Positions 1-6,752 of a stretch of 14,376 nt of DNA are shown here, piece after piece; position 1 is the stretch's first letter; each line of letters begins with the position of its first letter. Both the position numbers and the translations under genes were made by a program. The notes beneath the pieces are model-generated. The model was given only the letters and a program-made list of their open reading frames with translations. It did no database searches and was not told the DNA's origin. The stretch is from Suilimivivens sp964402925 (GTDB lineage Bacteria; Bacillota; Clostridia; Lachnospirales; Lachnospiraceae): contig CAYOED010000084.1 of assembly GCA_964402925.1 (NCBI GenBank), forward strand, positions 1 through 14,376, read 5' to 3'.

Positions 1-122
1 TATACCAACGTCGTCGCGCTCCCGCTCCATAAAAACGTAACAGACGCTAGGCTCGTGAGGAACCTCGCCAAGCGCTGACGTTTTTACAGGGACTCCTTTT
101 GGTATATTTACCTGTCCTGTGC
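1..122 (+). repeat. Structured palindromic repeat, copy 1 (5' end cut by window edge)
   Basis: This is one copy of a repeat family found three times here. Its core has a GC-rich 5' block (CGTCGYCGCGCTCCCGCTCC) followed by an inner stem, AAAAACGT (31-38) with ACGTTTTT (78-85). The stem continues as CAG/CTG and CGCT/AGCG with unpaired AA and A bulges. The 3' block contains AGGGACTCCTTTTGG. The outer 3' arm (101-122) is the exact 22-nt reverse complement of the outer 5' arm of copy 3 (14277-14298), so the missing 5' arm of this copy lies just left of the window. It has no coding potential and no adjoining transposase. The family identity is not recognised. Confidence 0.85.
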
Positions 123-190
123 TACGTTATCGGCTAGCCTGCAAAACAGCATAATGCACGCTATTTTTCATCGAGTAGCCGATACACAGC
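121..190. repeat. Hairpin bridging repeat copies 1 and 2
   Basis: TATCGGCTA (128-136) and TAGCCGATA (176-184) form a perfect 9-bp inverted repeat around a 39-nt loop. Three further base pairs (121-123 with 188-190) extend it after a small internal loop. The loop itself holds the short palindromes CTG-CAAAA-CAG and GCAT-A-ATGC. The stem starts at the last bases of copy 1's outer arm and ends at the first bases of copy 2's, so three hairpins lie end to end without spacer. Its sequence is not related to the repeat core. Confidence 0.6.
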
Positions 191-342
191 TCTGAGAGGA
201 TAAATAATCCATAAGGAGCCCCTTAAAAAGCGTCAGCACTCAGCACATGCTTAAAAGCATGCGGTTCTTTCGAGCCTAATGTCTGCTACGCTTTTTGCGG
301 AGCGGGAGCGCGGCGACGCCTAATTATTTATCCTCTCAGAGC
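189..342 (-). repeat. Structured palindromic repeat, copy 2 (complete, inverted)
   Basis: This is the complete copy, 154 bp, in the opposite orientation to copies 1 and 3. It is bounded by a perfect 20-bp inverted repeat (189-208 with 323-342). The GC-rich block at 299-318 is identical over 20 nt to copy 3. The inner stem is AAAAAGCGT (225-233) with ACGCTTTTT (288-296), and the apical hairpin is CATGC-TTAAAA-GCATG (246-261, plus strand). The outer stem sequence differs from that of copies 1 and 3 yet is fully paired, which indicates selection on folding. It lies just downstream of traX and would form that transcript's 3' structure. Confidence 0.85.
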
Positions 343-375
343 GTCCCTCTGGTCCAAGTGCGAAAAATAACAATT

Positions 376-1095
376 TTATCCAAAGATTACAAGAGACAGC
401 AAGTATAAGATCAATAAATGGAGAGGATAAAAAGCATAAAAAGCGTATTTCATCTTAAGCCCTCTCTTTCCATTATAAAAGACAGTAAAGAGAAATGCCA
501 GCGGCGCAGTGATTTCCCATAAAAATGCTATGCAGCCGGCTATCATCTGTTCCACCTTATTTTTTCTGAAAAGGTACAGCAATGCGATGGCGGCAATGCC
601 TCTCGCCCCATAATCGACGGAAAATATTTCTGCCGCGGCTGCAAACAGGACAGCTGCCGCCAGATAGCCTGCCAGCTTAAGTCCCAGCGGGATATTCCTT
701 TTTTCAATTTCCGCCATCAACCACATCATTAATAACCCTATCAAAAGCGTGAAGAATACGTTCTGATGTGCAGCATCCACCATGTTGCCGCTAAATGCCA
801 GATCAAATGGTATCTCAGATATCAACGCAAAAAGGAAAAGCCGCTTTGCATAATGCACCTTGCTTTTTGTCCTGGCAAAGCCTTCCACCAGCAGAAAACA
901 ATAAATAGGAAAGGCCAACCTTCCAATAAAATAGCGCATAACATAAAAAATCTGATAAAGTTCCTCTGTATAGTGATATCTCAATTCCTGTACCAGCAAA
1001 GATGCCGCTATATGGTCGATCAGCATAGATACAACAGCTATGATCTTTAATGTACTTCCGCTTATCCCTTTTATGTTCTGTACGCTGGTCTTCAT
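376..1095 (-). CDS. TraX family integral membrane protein
   Basis: This 239-residue, very hydrophobic protein has about seven membrane segments. The run GRLAFPIYCFLLVEGF (residues about 58-73), then FALISEIPFDLAF (about 88-100) and QNVFFTLLIGLL (about 111-122), is typical of the TraX family. F-plasmid TraX N-acetylates pilin; chromosomal Firmicute members are common, with no conjugation genes nearby here and no established role, so a membrane acyltransferase is only an inference. The ATG start follows AAAGGAGG at about 10 nt. The gene is divergent from the ECF gene. No classical terminator separates its stop from repeat copy 2. Confidence 0.85.
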   Translation of the reverse strand: MKTSVQNIKGISGSTLKIIAVVSMLIDHIAASLLVQELRYHYTEELYQIFYVMRYFIGRLAFPIYCFLLVEGFARTKSKVHYAKRLFLFALISEIPFDLAFSGNMVDAAHQNVFFTLLIGLLMMWLMAEIEKRNIPLGLKLAGYLAAAVLFAAAAEIFSVDYGARGIAAIALLYLFRKNKVEQMIAGCIAFLWEITAPLAFLFTVFYNGKRGLKMKYAFYAFYPLHLLILYLLSLVIFG

Positions 1096-1125
1096 TGTCG
1101 TGTCTTCCTCCTTTGAATCTTAAAC

Positions 1126-1154
1126 ATTGTACACCATCATCCTTTTTCTTTCAA
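1126..1154 (-). promoter_or_regulatory. Sigma-A-type promoter of traX
   Basis: On the minus strand TTGAAA (1149-1154) is followed after exactly 17 bp by TACAAT (1126-1131). This leaves a leader of about 25 nt before the traX ATG with its AGGAGG site. Confidence 0.65.
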
Positions 1155-1179
1155 CTGGTATGGTTAATAAGTTTTAATT

Positions 1180-1199
1180 TGGCACTTTTTATAATGCCA
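1180..1199 (+). promoter_or_regulatory. Possible -10 and operator of the ECF gene
   Basis: TATAAT at 1190-1195 lies 52 nt before the ECF start codon. It is embedded in a small inverted repeat, TGGCA (1180-1184) with TGCCA (1195-1199). No convincing -35 hexamer sits 16-18 bp upstream, so either the promoter depends on an activator or the call is wrong. No known vitamin riboswitch fold was recognised in the leader. Confidence 0.3.
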
Positions 1200-1247
1200 C
1201 ACATGCATATAATAAGATACAGCGATTATGTGAGGAGGATATTACTT

Positions 1248-1847
1248 ATGAAAAATCAAAATGTACAGAAAATTGCTATCACTGGTCTTATGGCTGCCTT
1301 ATCCTATGTGGTATTTACCTTTTTACAGATTAAAATACCTCTGCCTGGCGGCGATGCCACATCCATTCACTTAGGAAATGCCGTCTGCGTACTGGGCGCC
1401 TTGATTTTAGGAGGATTCTATGGAGGACTGGGAGGGGCTGTGGGCATGACCATCGGCGATCTGCTTGACCCTGTCTATATCATATACGCTCCCAAGACCT
1501 TTCTGTTGAAATTCTGCATTGGTCTTATCACCGGGCTGATTGCCCATAAAATCGGTAAAATCACATCAGAAACAGACCATTCCAAGGTTGTCTTCTGGAC
1601 TTCCTTTGCGGCAATCGGCGGACTTTTGTTCAATGTGATTTTCGATCCCCTGATTGGGTATTTCTATAAACGTATCATTCTGGGTAAACCTGCCGCTGAT
1701 GTGACACTGGCATGGAATATTGCTTCCACCTCCATCAATGCGGTTACATCCTCTATTGTATCTGTCCTTGTTTATCTTGCCTTACGGCCGGCATTAAAAA
1801 AAGCGGGATTGTTTTTCACCATAGGAGGCAAAAAGGATGTCGGTTGA
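1248..1847 (+). CDS. ECF transporter S-component (substrate-binding membrane subunit)
   Basis: This is a 199-residue protein with about six transmembrane helices, of the PF07155-like S-component type. Characteristic runs are the N-terminal KIAITGLMAALSYVV, then IPLPGGDATSIHLGNAVCVLGALILGG, then GMTIGDLLDP. S-components bind a vitamin or its precursor and dock onto a shared EcfA-EcfA'-EcfT energy module encoded elsewhere; none is encoded here. The ATG at 1248 is chosen over upstream in-frame codons because GAGGAGG sits 9 nt before it and the family begins at this point. The substrate cannot be told from the sequence, and no riboswitch hints at it. Confidence 0.85.
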   Translation: MKNQNVQKIAITGLMAALSYVVFTFLQIKIPLPGGDATSIHLGNAVCVLGALILGGFYGGLGGAVGMTIGDLLDPVYIIYAPKTFLLKFCIGLITGLIAHKIGKITSETDHSKVVFWTSFAAIGGLLFNVIFDPLIGYFYKRIILGKPAADVTLAWNIASTSINAVTSSIVSVLVYLALRPALKKAGLFFTIGGKKDVG

Positions 1848-1876
1848 TTTGATACAGAAAACCTAGTAATAATTAC

Positions 1877-1952
1877 AAAAAATACGGTTATGATATCTTT
1901 ATATAGTCTAATCTGAAAAATTCATTTGAATCTAAAGATATCATAACCATAT
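1877..1952 (-). terminator. Long-stem intrinsic terminator of the PadR-LemA operon
   Basis: Arms at 1882-1901 and 1933-1952 pair over 20 bp, with a 31-nt loop. On the minus-strand transcript the single non-Watson-Crick position is a permitted U-G pair and the stem runs into six U residues. On the plus strand the same position is a C-A mismatch and no U-tract follows. The structure is therefore built to end transcription coming from lemA, not from the ECF gene. Confidence 0.7.
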
Positions 1953-1994
1953 TAATTATCTGTCTATTGCAATAATAACTGTAATTTTCCAATT

Positions 1995-2537
1995 TTAAAA
2001 AGTCATATGTACATCCTGTTTTTTCTTTTTATCCGTTTCCATAAAAAACGCTATTTTTTTGCACCCAATGATGCCTGCAATAATGCTGGCAGGAAAAGCA
2101 ACAATCTTTTGGTTATAAAGTGCAATATTCGAATTCAGCACACGTTTTGCTGCACTTAAATGTTCATTTGTAACCGCAATTTGGTCTTGAAGCTCTTTAA
2201 ATAATCCATTGGAATATAACTGTGGATATGCCTCTGCTACAATCTTAAGCCTATCTAAAACCTTTTCCTGATTTTCCATGACTTCCTGCGTCTGCTTCAG
2301 GCTCATTCCGGTACGAGCTTCACTCAGCTGAACCATTAATTGTTTTTCATGCGCTGCATAGCCTTTTGCAACGTTCAAGGATTCCGTCAGAATATCATAC
2401 CTTTTTACTAAAGCAATATCAATTCCTGATTTTGCCTCATCAATTTTCACTTCCATCATTTTAATTCTGTTTCTGGTAGAAACTACCCATATAACAAAAA
2501 GAACGAGTATTACAATTAGTATTATTATGAATCCCAT
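1995..2537 (-). CDS. LemA family protein
   Basis: This 180-residue protein has one N-terminal membrane helix (residues about 2-20) followed by an alpha-helical domain. The stretch KIDEAKSGIDIALVKRYDIL matches the LemA signature in which a paired helix follows the anchor, and FPASIIAG near the C-terminus fits the family's FPxNIIA motif. The tail is lysine-rich. LemA proteins are membrane-anchored helical bundles of unknown biochemical role, often next to DUF3137 or TPM-domain genes. The start codon lies 13 bp inside the end of the DUF3137 gene, with GGAGG just upstream, so translation is probably coupled. It is the last gene of the operon. Confidence 0.85.
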   Translation of the reverse strand: MGFIIILIVILVLFVIWVVSTRNRIKMMEVKIDEAKSGIDIALVKRYDILTESLNVAKGYAAHEKQLMVQLSEARTGMSLKQTQEVMENQEKVLDRLKIVAEAYPQLYSNGLFKELQDQIAVTNEHLSAAKRVLNSNIALYNQKIVAFPASIIAGIIGCKKIAFFMETDKKKKQDVHMTF

Positions 2538-3547
2538 ATTTTCCTCCGTAATTGTGTAAAATTATTTTGAATACTCCCATTTATGGAATCTTCTAAGAGT
2601 TCCGCCATCTTAATCATTTTTCTTACTTCCGCCTTTGAAATCGCCAGAGAGTCTGCTTCACTCTGCTTAGAATATATTCTTTCTGGAAACATAATCTCAT
2701 TGGTATTTAAAGCTATTACTACATGATTTCCGCTAATATACACACCTATCTGCTCATATTTTTTCTTCATTTCAAGCAGCTGTTCCATTACCAAAGGACT
2801 AAGTATAAAGAAAGCGTCTTGTTCGCTTGTAGCATAAACGTCAAAATTATCATTGAATGCTATATTTTCTGTTTCAATCTTGATTTCTTCCGGTCTTTTT
2901 GATACATATCCCGCATTTGTTTCCTTTTTAATCACTGCCATTATTCTAGTCGCAAATATTCGTACAGTTCCCGATAATCTTGTTTTATAATATCCTGTAT
3001 ACGCCTGCCCCATATAAATCGTTTCATAATATGTACGGTCGTCTTTATCTGTCCGGCTTCCAAGAAGATGTATATTAGAAAAACAATAGTCTTTTTTATT
3101 TTTTTGATAACGAATCATTCCCCTCTTTTCGCGGCTATCATAAGTGGGTATGATTCCATATTTATATAATTTGTCTGCATCAATACATTCATTCCGAATA
3201 AATTCAGCATTGGGAAGCACTTCTGCGACAGCTCTCTTTATCACCTTCTCGTCATATTCTTTTTCTTTTGCTTTTTTATATTTTAATCCCTTGCAAAAGA
3301 AATAAAACAAGATGCAGCCAATGATTATCTGGACAAATCCACCAACAGAAAAATAACCGGCATTATTACTTGCTGCCATTCTTGCCTCTTCCTTCTGCAA
3401 TAACATTTGGGTCCATCTGCCATTCAAATAAATTCCAACAGATATCACCAGAATTGCCGTTAATGTCATTATAACAATATTGAGAGGCGTAATAGCATTC
3501 TTTCTTTTATTTCCATTTTTTTTATCATTCCCTTTACTACCATACAT
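2525..3547 (-). CDS. DUF3137-type membrane protein
   Basis: This membrane protein is about 340 residues long. Two transmembrane helices near the N-terminus (about residues 22-40 and 68-86) flank a short extracytoplasmic loop, and a large soluble C-terminal domain follows. The run FDVYATSEQDAFFILSPLVM, followed by the segment ending IALNTNEIMFP, matches DUF3137, a family often encoded beside LemA. The ATG at 3547 is preferred because AGAGGTG lies 8 nt upstream. A 13-residue-longer reading from 3586 begins directly after the previous stop and has a weak ribosome binding site. The function is unknown; the operon position suggests it works with LemA at the membrane. Confidence 0.75.
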   Translation of the reverse strand: MYGSKGNDKKNGNKRKNAITPLNIVIMTLTAILVISVGIYLNGRWTQMLLQKEEARMAASNNAGYFSVGGFVQIIIGCILFYFFCKGLKYKKAKEKEYDEKVIKRAVAEVLPNAEFIRNECIDADKLYKYGIIPTYDSREKRGMIRYQKNKKDYCFSNIHLLGSRTDKDDRTYYETIYMGQAYTGYYKTRLSGTVRIFATRIMAVIKKETNAGYVSKRPEEIKIETENIAFNDNFDVYATSEQDAFFILSPLVMEQLLEMKKKYEQIGVYISGNHVVIALNTNEIMFPERIYSKQSEADSLAISKAEVRKMIKMAELLEDSINGSIQNNFTQLRRKIWDS

Positions 3548-3586
3548 ATCCATTACACCTCTTGCGCCGTTTATTATATAATTCAT

Positions 3587-3829
3587 TTACACCATACATA
3601 GTTTAAATGGATTCAAAAGGAAACCTACCAGTTTAAAGCAGGCTATGCCAAGCGGTATGAAAATCAGTGTGCAGCACAGGACGGCTCCAATGACTGCGCA
3701 TAGGATTGCGCAGGGAAGGCAGAATATTAGTTTGAATGCCAGTTTTAGAATACCACCTACCAAGTGAAAGCTAAGACCTATTATCAGAAAAATAATGAAA
3801 AATACTGCTAGCAACGTTAAAGTAATCAT
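3587..3829 (-). CDS. Small hydrophobic membrane protein
   Basis: This 80-residue protein is nearly all hydrophobic, with two or three membrane helices (about residues 2-32 and 36-72), several cysteines and glycines, and few charges. AGGGGGA lies 6 nt before the ATG and overlaps the DUF4097 stop codon. Its own stop abuts the next reading frame, so it is firmly inside the operon. Similar small proteins accompany DUF4097/DUF1700 genes in Clostridia, but no function is recognised. Confidence 0.75.
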   Translation of the reverse strand: MITLTLLAVFFIIFLIIGLSFHLVGGILKLAFKLIFCLPCAILCAVIGAVLCCTLIFIPLGIACFKLVGFLLNPFKLCMV

Positions 3830-3840
3830 AATTTATCCCC

Positions 3841-4803
3841 CTATTCTTTAAATTGAATTTCAATGTTTCCCATGTTACATTCTACCTCAATATCTCTGTG
3901 GCAGCCGTTATTGATGTGTCTTTCTGATGCAAGGGCAGCGTAGCTCTCTCCTCCAATTTCAACATTGCCGGCTCCGCATTCAATCTCGTAATTATAATCA
4001 TCCTCATGACCGCTTAAGAAAATCTCCATATTCCCCATATCACATTCAATATCCAGATTGCCGGAAATCGCTCCTTCATAGATACATTCTCCCATACTGA
4101 GCGTGAGAGAAGCTTCTTCTACATCCATATTATACGCCTCAAATCTTCCCATGCCAATCTCTGCCGAAAAATCTTGTGCTTGTGTCTGGTCTATGCGTAA
4201 TTCGCCTGCACCAATGAGCGCATCTATCTCCTTTGCTTTTAAAGAGACGATCTCCATTACACCTGCCCCTACCTCTATGTCTACCTCTTCCATACTTGTT
4301 CCTGCCGGAATAATCAGAGTGATGACATTTTCAGAAAGATCCGTTCCTATTGTCTTAATGCCTTTAAATCCCTCCACGTACAGGGTATCGCCTTTTTTCG
4401 AGTAATCACATCCGCCCTTTCCTTGTATATAGATATCAATCATTCCGTCGTCTGCATCCTTCTCCCTGACAACAAAGCTTCCTGCCCCCAGCGTCAGATT
4501 GAGATTTCTAATTCCTTCTATGGACTGATGCTCCTCCACCCCTGTTGTCGTTACCATATGGTCATTAACAGTAAGTTCCTCAGCGTTTTTATCCCTCCAT
4601 GAAATATGCCATCCATCGATTCTGTAAACAATGTTCTCCAGGACATCCCCAGCCTCCCGGATCCTTTCTTCCACATAATCATCATTCTTGGCATAATAAA
4701 ACAGACTTCTTCCTCCAAAGATAGCACTGACCAGACAAAATACCACCCCCAGCGCTGCAAAAACACCGGCTGTAATAAGGCTGCATTTTACAAATTTACT
4801 CAT
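3841..4803 (-). CDS. DUF4097 family beta-repeat protein
   Basis: This 320-residue protein has an N-terminal membrane anchor (about residues 9-31), so its repeat domain is likely extracytoplasmic. From residue 100 to the end the motif hydrophobic-G-A/M-G-x-hydrophobic recurs about eight times (LGAGSF, VGAGVM, IGAGEL, IGMGRF, LSMGEC, CDMGNM, CGAGNV, CNMGNI). This predicts stacked beta-strands of a DUF4097 adhesin-like solenoid. AGGAGGTGC lies just upstream and the start overlaps the DUF1700 stop as ATGA. In Firmicutes this family follows PadR and DUF1700 in envelope-stress-type operons; its ligand is unknown. Confidence 0.85.
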   Translation of the reverse strand: MSKFVKCSLITAGVFAALGVVFCLVSAIFGGRSLFYYAKNDDYVEERIREAGDVLENIVYRIDGWHISWRDKNAEELTVNDHMVTTTGVEEHQSIEGIRNLNLTLGAGSFVVREKDADDGMIDIYIQGKGGCDYSKKGDTLYVEGFKGIKTIGTDLSENVITLIIPAGTSMEEVDIEVGAGVMEIVSLKAKEIDALIGAGELRIDQTQAQDFSAEIGMGRFEAYNMDVEEASLTLSMGECIYEGAISGNLDIECDMGNMEIFLSGHEDDYNYEIECGAGNVEIGGESYAALASERHINNGCHRDIEVECNMGNIEIQFKE

Positions 4804-5606
4804 GCCTTAGCACCTCCTTTATCTCCAAATAACTTCTTAAATATATAAGCGATTCCCTGGCAAATACCCGGAACACATTTTCCTGCAAGAAAGACTACGA
4901 GCAACATAGATAAAATACCAAGCGCCACGCAGATACAACCGCCTCCCAAAAGTCCGATTCCTGCAGCAGGATGTGCCAGAATACATCCAACCCCCGCTAC
5001 AAAAAGCGCTGCTGCCACTACGTAAAAGACGAGTGCCGCCACTCCAAATCCCAGAATGACTCCAAAAATTGCGGCAATGATTCCTAGCAGCGTCCCGCCT
5101 ACGGTACAAACAGCTCCTAAAATCGCAGGTGACAGTAAGATACAAGCTATTACAATCAGAACAACTGCCCAAGTAGGCATGGTTTCCTTTTTTTCCGACA
5201 CGGTGCTGTTGTGCTCAGTGCTGTTGTTCGCACTGCTGTTATGCTCCCTGCCTGCTTCTTTCGCCTCCCCTGAATCTGCTCTGCCGTCATGTGCTTCTTT
5301 TTCGGTGCGGTTTCCTTTATCTGACGGCTCTTGCTGCCTCTTGATAATGGCATTCTGCGAAGATGCTTTCGTGCTTGTAAATCCGTTTTCCGTGAATTCC
5401 CCCTGACATGCATTTTCACTTAGACCATCCTTTACAATCTTGGCAACCTGCTGGGGGGAGCCAAGTGCCTCTAAAACTTCCTTTTCATTTTCCCTTCCAG
5501 CATCATTGAAATAATCATTATAATATTGAAGCGCTTCCTCCCTCTCATTAGGTGAGATGTCGAAGAGCAATTCTTCCAGCTGTCTCATAAATTCCCATCT
5601 GCTCAT
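4800..5606 (-). CDS. DUF1700 family membrane protein
   Basis: This 268-residue protein begins with the DUF1700 domain (residues 1-62: MSRWEFMRQLEELLFDISP, then EALQYYNDYFNDAG and LGSPQQVAKIV). A charged, then Ser/Asn/Thr-rich low-complexity linker follows (about 80-142). The C-terminal half (about 145-250) is glycine-rich and hydrophobic, with about four membrane segments. The start overlaps the PadR stop as ATGA. DUF1700 proteins typically sit between a PadR regulator and DUF4097 proteins. They are suspected membrane partners in envelope response, but no activity is known. Confidence 0.85.
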   Translation of the reverse strand: MSRWEFMRQLEELLFDISPNEREEALQYYNDYFNDAGRENEKEVLEALGSPQQVAKIVKDGLSENACQGEFTENGFTSTKASSQNAIIKRQQEPSDKGNRTEKEAHDGRADSGEAKEAGREHNSSANNSTEHNSTVSEKKETMPTWAVVLIVIACILLSPAILGAVCTVGGTLLGIIAAIFGVILGFGVAALVFYVVAAALFVAGVGCILAHPAAGIGLLGGGCICVALGILSMLLVVFLAGKCVPGICQGIAYIFKKLFGDKGGAKA

Positions 5607-5926
5607 ATCTTCATTCCTCCCTCAAAAATACTGTTAATCTTTGCCGCGTATTTTCTCCATTCGCTTTCGTACAAATTAAGCTGTAATCTCCCCTTTTCCG
5701 TTGCCTTATAGTATCTTCTGTTCCTGCCTGCACATTCCATATCATAGACTTCAAGGCACTCATCCTTCTGCAGCCTTCGAAGCACCGGATATAAGGTAGA
5801 TTCTGAAAGTTCAATGACCTGCCTTACGTCCTGAGTGATCTTATATCCATAAGCCCCCTCCGACTCCCTGGATACCACCGCTAACACGATCGCATCTAAA
5901 AGCGCCGCTCCTGTATTAAAAACCAT
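5603..5926 (-). CDS. PadR family transcriptional regulator
   Basis: This 107-residue winged-helix protein is of the short PadR class. It has a helix-turn-helix (LDAIVLAVVSRESEGAYGYKI, with the recognition helix around ELSESTLYPVLRRLQKD), a beta-wing (CLEVYDMECAGRNRRYYKAT), and a C-terminal dimerisation helix. GGAGA lies 7 nt before the ATG. It is first in a tightly overlapping operon and almost certainly represses its own promoter through the inverted repeat at 6099-6159. No effector-binding domain is present, so the signal is unknown. Confidence 0.9.
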   Translation of the reverse strand: MVFNTGAALLDAIVLAVVSRESEGAYGYKITQDVRQVIELSESTLYPVLRRLQKDECLEVYDMECAGRNRRYYKATEKGRLQLNLYESEWRKYAAKINSIFEGGMKI

Positions 5927-5951
5927 AACCGCATCTCCTTTCTATTCCCAT

Positions 5952-6014
5952 CAGATGGCAAATTGCCTGGCCAGACAAAATGTAACCCGATTACAGAATG
6001 ACTCTAGCCATCTG
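5952..6014 (-). promoter_or_regulatory. Structured region in the PadR operon leader
   Basis: CAGATGGC (5952-5959) and GCCATCTG (6007-6014) close a 63-nt region in the roughly 200-nt untranslated leader. Inside it are two smaller hairpins, GGCAA/TTGCC and GTAA-loop-TTAC. A separate hairpin, ACGCTG-N6-CAGCGT, lies nearer the promoter (about 6038-6055). No known riboswitch class was recognised and no U-tract follows, so a role in RNA stability or translation is only a guess. Confidence 0.4.
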
Positions 6015-6098
6015 CCTGCTCCCTGCATACTAATGACCATGTCTACGCTGCCGCATCAGCGTACTTCACTGCATTTACTGAAACACCATTTTTATTTT

Positions 6099-6159
6099 AT
6101 AATATTATACGTCATATAGTATTTTTTTCTTATCCATACTATATGACATATAATATTAT
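6099..6159. promoter_or_regulatory. PadR operator: 24-bp inverted repeat
   Basis: Two 24-bp arms (6099-6122 and 6136-6159) match as inverted repeats at 23 of 24 positions across a 13-bp spacer. Each arm contains its own palindromic core, TATATGACATATA (6140-6152) and the one-base variant TATACGTCATATA (6106-6118). This gives two PadR-type sites. One covers the -10 and spacer of the promoter and the other lies about +10 to +33, as expected for autorepression. Confidence 0.75.
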
Positions 6160-6166
6160 TTGTCAA
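6138..6166 (-). promoter_or_regulatory. Promoter of the PadR-LemA operon
   Basis: On the minus strand TTGACA (6161-6166) lies 17 bp from TATAGT (6138-6143). This is close to the sigma-A consensus. The -10 and spacer lie inside the right operator arm. Transcription would start near 6131, giving a leader of about 200 nt. Confidence 0.75.
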
Positions 6167-6179
6167 TATATATTTAATC

Positions 6180-6236
6180 AAAAAAATACCATGATAATTG
6201 TCTTCCTCATTTTTAGTCATACAATTACCATGGCAT
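6180..6236 (-). terminator. Intrinsic terminator of the XRE/membrane-protein operon
   Basis: Arms 6221-6236 and 6186-6201 pair over all 16 positions on the minus-strand RNA (two G-U pairs), with a 19-nt loop and seven U residues after the stem. It lies 30 nt beyond the stop codon at 6267 and just upstream of the PadR operon promoter, insulating the two operons. Confidence 0.8.
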
Positions 6237-6266
6237 CACAAAAAATATTCAAACTATTACGGCAGC

Positions 6267-6752
6267 TTACATTTTTTTCTTGTAATAAGAAAATGCAATT
6301 ATATAAGAAAAGGCAAATACATCAATCAAAAATATCATTGCCTTGATCAGAACCGGCTCGAATATGCTGCATATCATTCCTCCTGTAATAATCACGAGCA
6401 ACATAACCATAAGAGATACCTGCGCAGACTTACTTCTTATTTCATTCAGTCTTTCATCTGCATTTTCCAGACGGTCCTGCTTCAGTTTTTCCTCATTTCC
6501 CATCAAAATCACAGTCTTAATTAAAAGTATGATTCCCGCCAATGCAAGCCCCACGCCAAATCCAGTGTATACACCAAGAACCTCCTCGGAAAGTGCTGTT
6601 TTTTGCATTTGTTCTGCGTAAAATGCCGTCCCTGATATTAAAATCCCTGCCAGAACAAGCACTAATTTCCATATATTCCTTCTTTTCAATACCTTTTTGT
6701 ACTCTTCATTTGTAGTTGCTGTAGTTCCGCATAAAAAACCTTTGATTTTCAT
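6267..6752 (-). CDS. Four-helix membrane protein paired with XRE regulator
   Basis: This 161-residue protein has four predicted membrane helices (about residues 29-46, 60-84, 110-130 and 134-156). Between helices 2 and 3 lies a charged cytoplasmic loop containing KLKQDRLENADERLNEIRSK. The DERLNEIRxKS-type loop before a helix recalls the small DUF2178-like membrane proteins that accompany XRE regulators, but a firm family name cannot be given. AGGAGG lies about 10 nt upstream and the start overlaps the XRE stop as ATGA, so the two are co-translated. Such pairs are thought to pass a membrane signal to the regulator; that is inference here. Confidence 0.75.
   Translation of the reverse strand: MKIKGFLCGTTATTNEEYKKVLKRRNIWKLVLVLAGILISGTAFYAEQMQKTALSEEVLGVYTGFGVGLALAGIILLIKTVILMGNEEKLKQDRLENADERLNEIRSKSAQVSLMVMLLVIITGGMICSIFEPVLIKAMIFLIDVFAFSYIIAFSYYKKKM

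Noticed and set aside
1..342. Integron attC sites or a CRISPR array
   Set aside because: The repeats are palindromic like attC but lack paired RYYYAAC/GTTRRRY boxes and gene cassettes; there are no short, evenly spaced direct repeats or spacers for CRISPR.
1..342. Retron msr/msd region
   Set aside because: Terminal inverted repeats and a structured core fit loosely, but no reverse transcriptase gene is near and the element is present in several copies and both orientations.
4103..4405. Plus-strand frame of 100 codons opposite the DUF4097 gene, and similar frames opposite DUF1700 and the helicase
   Set aside because: They are antisense shadows of well-supported genes, without ribosome binding sites or domains.
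6015..6098. Possible leader peptide in the PadR operon leader (about 25-29 codons on the minus strand)
   Set aside because: No Shine-Dalgarno sequence before its ATG codons, no run of regulatory codons, and no attenuator-like terminator after it.
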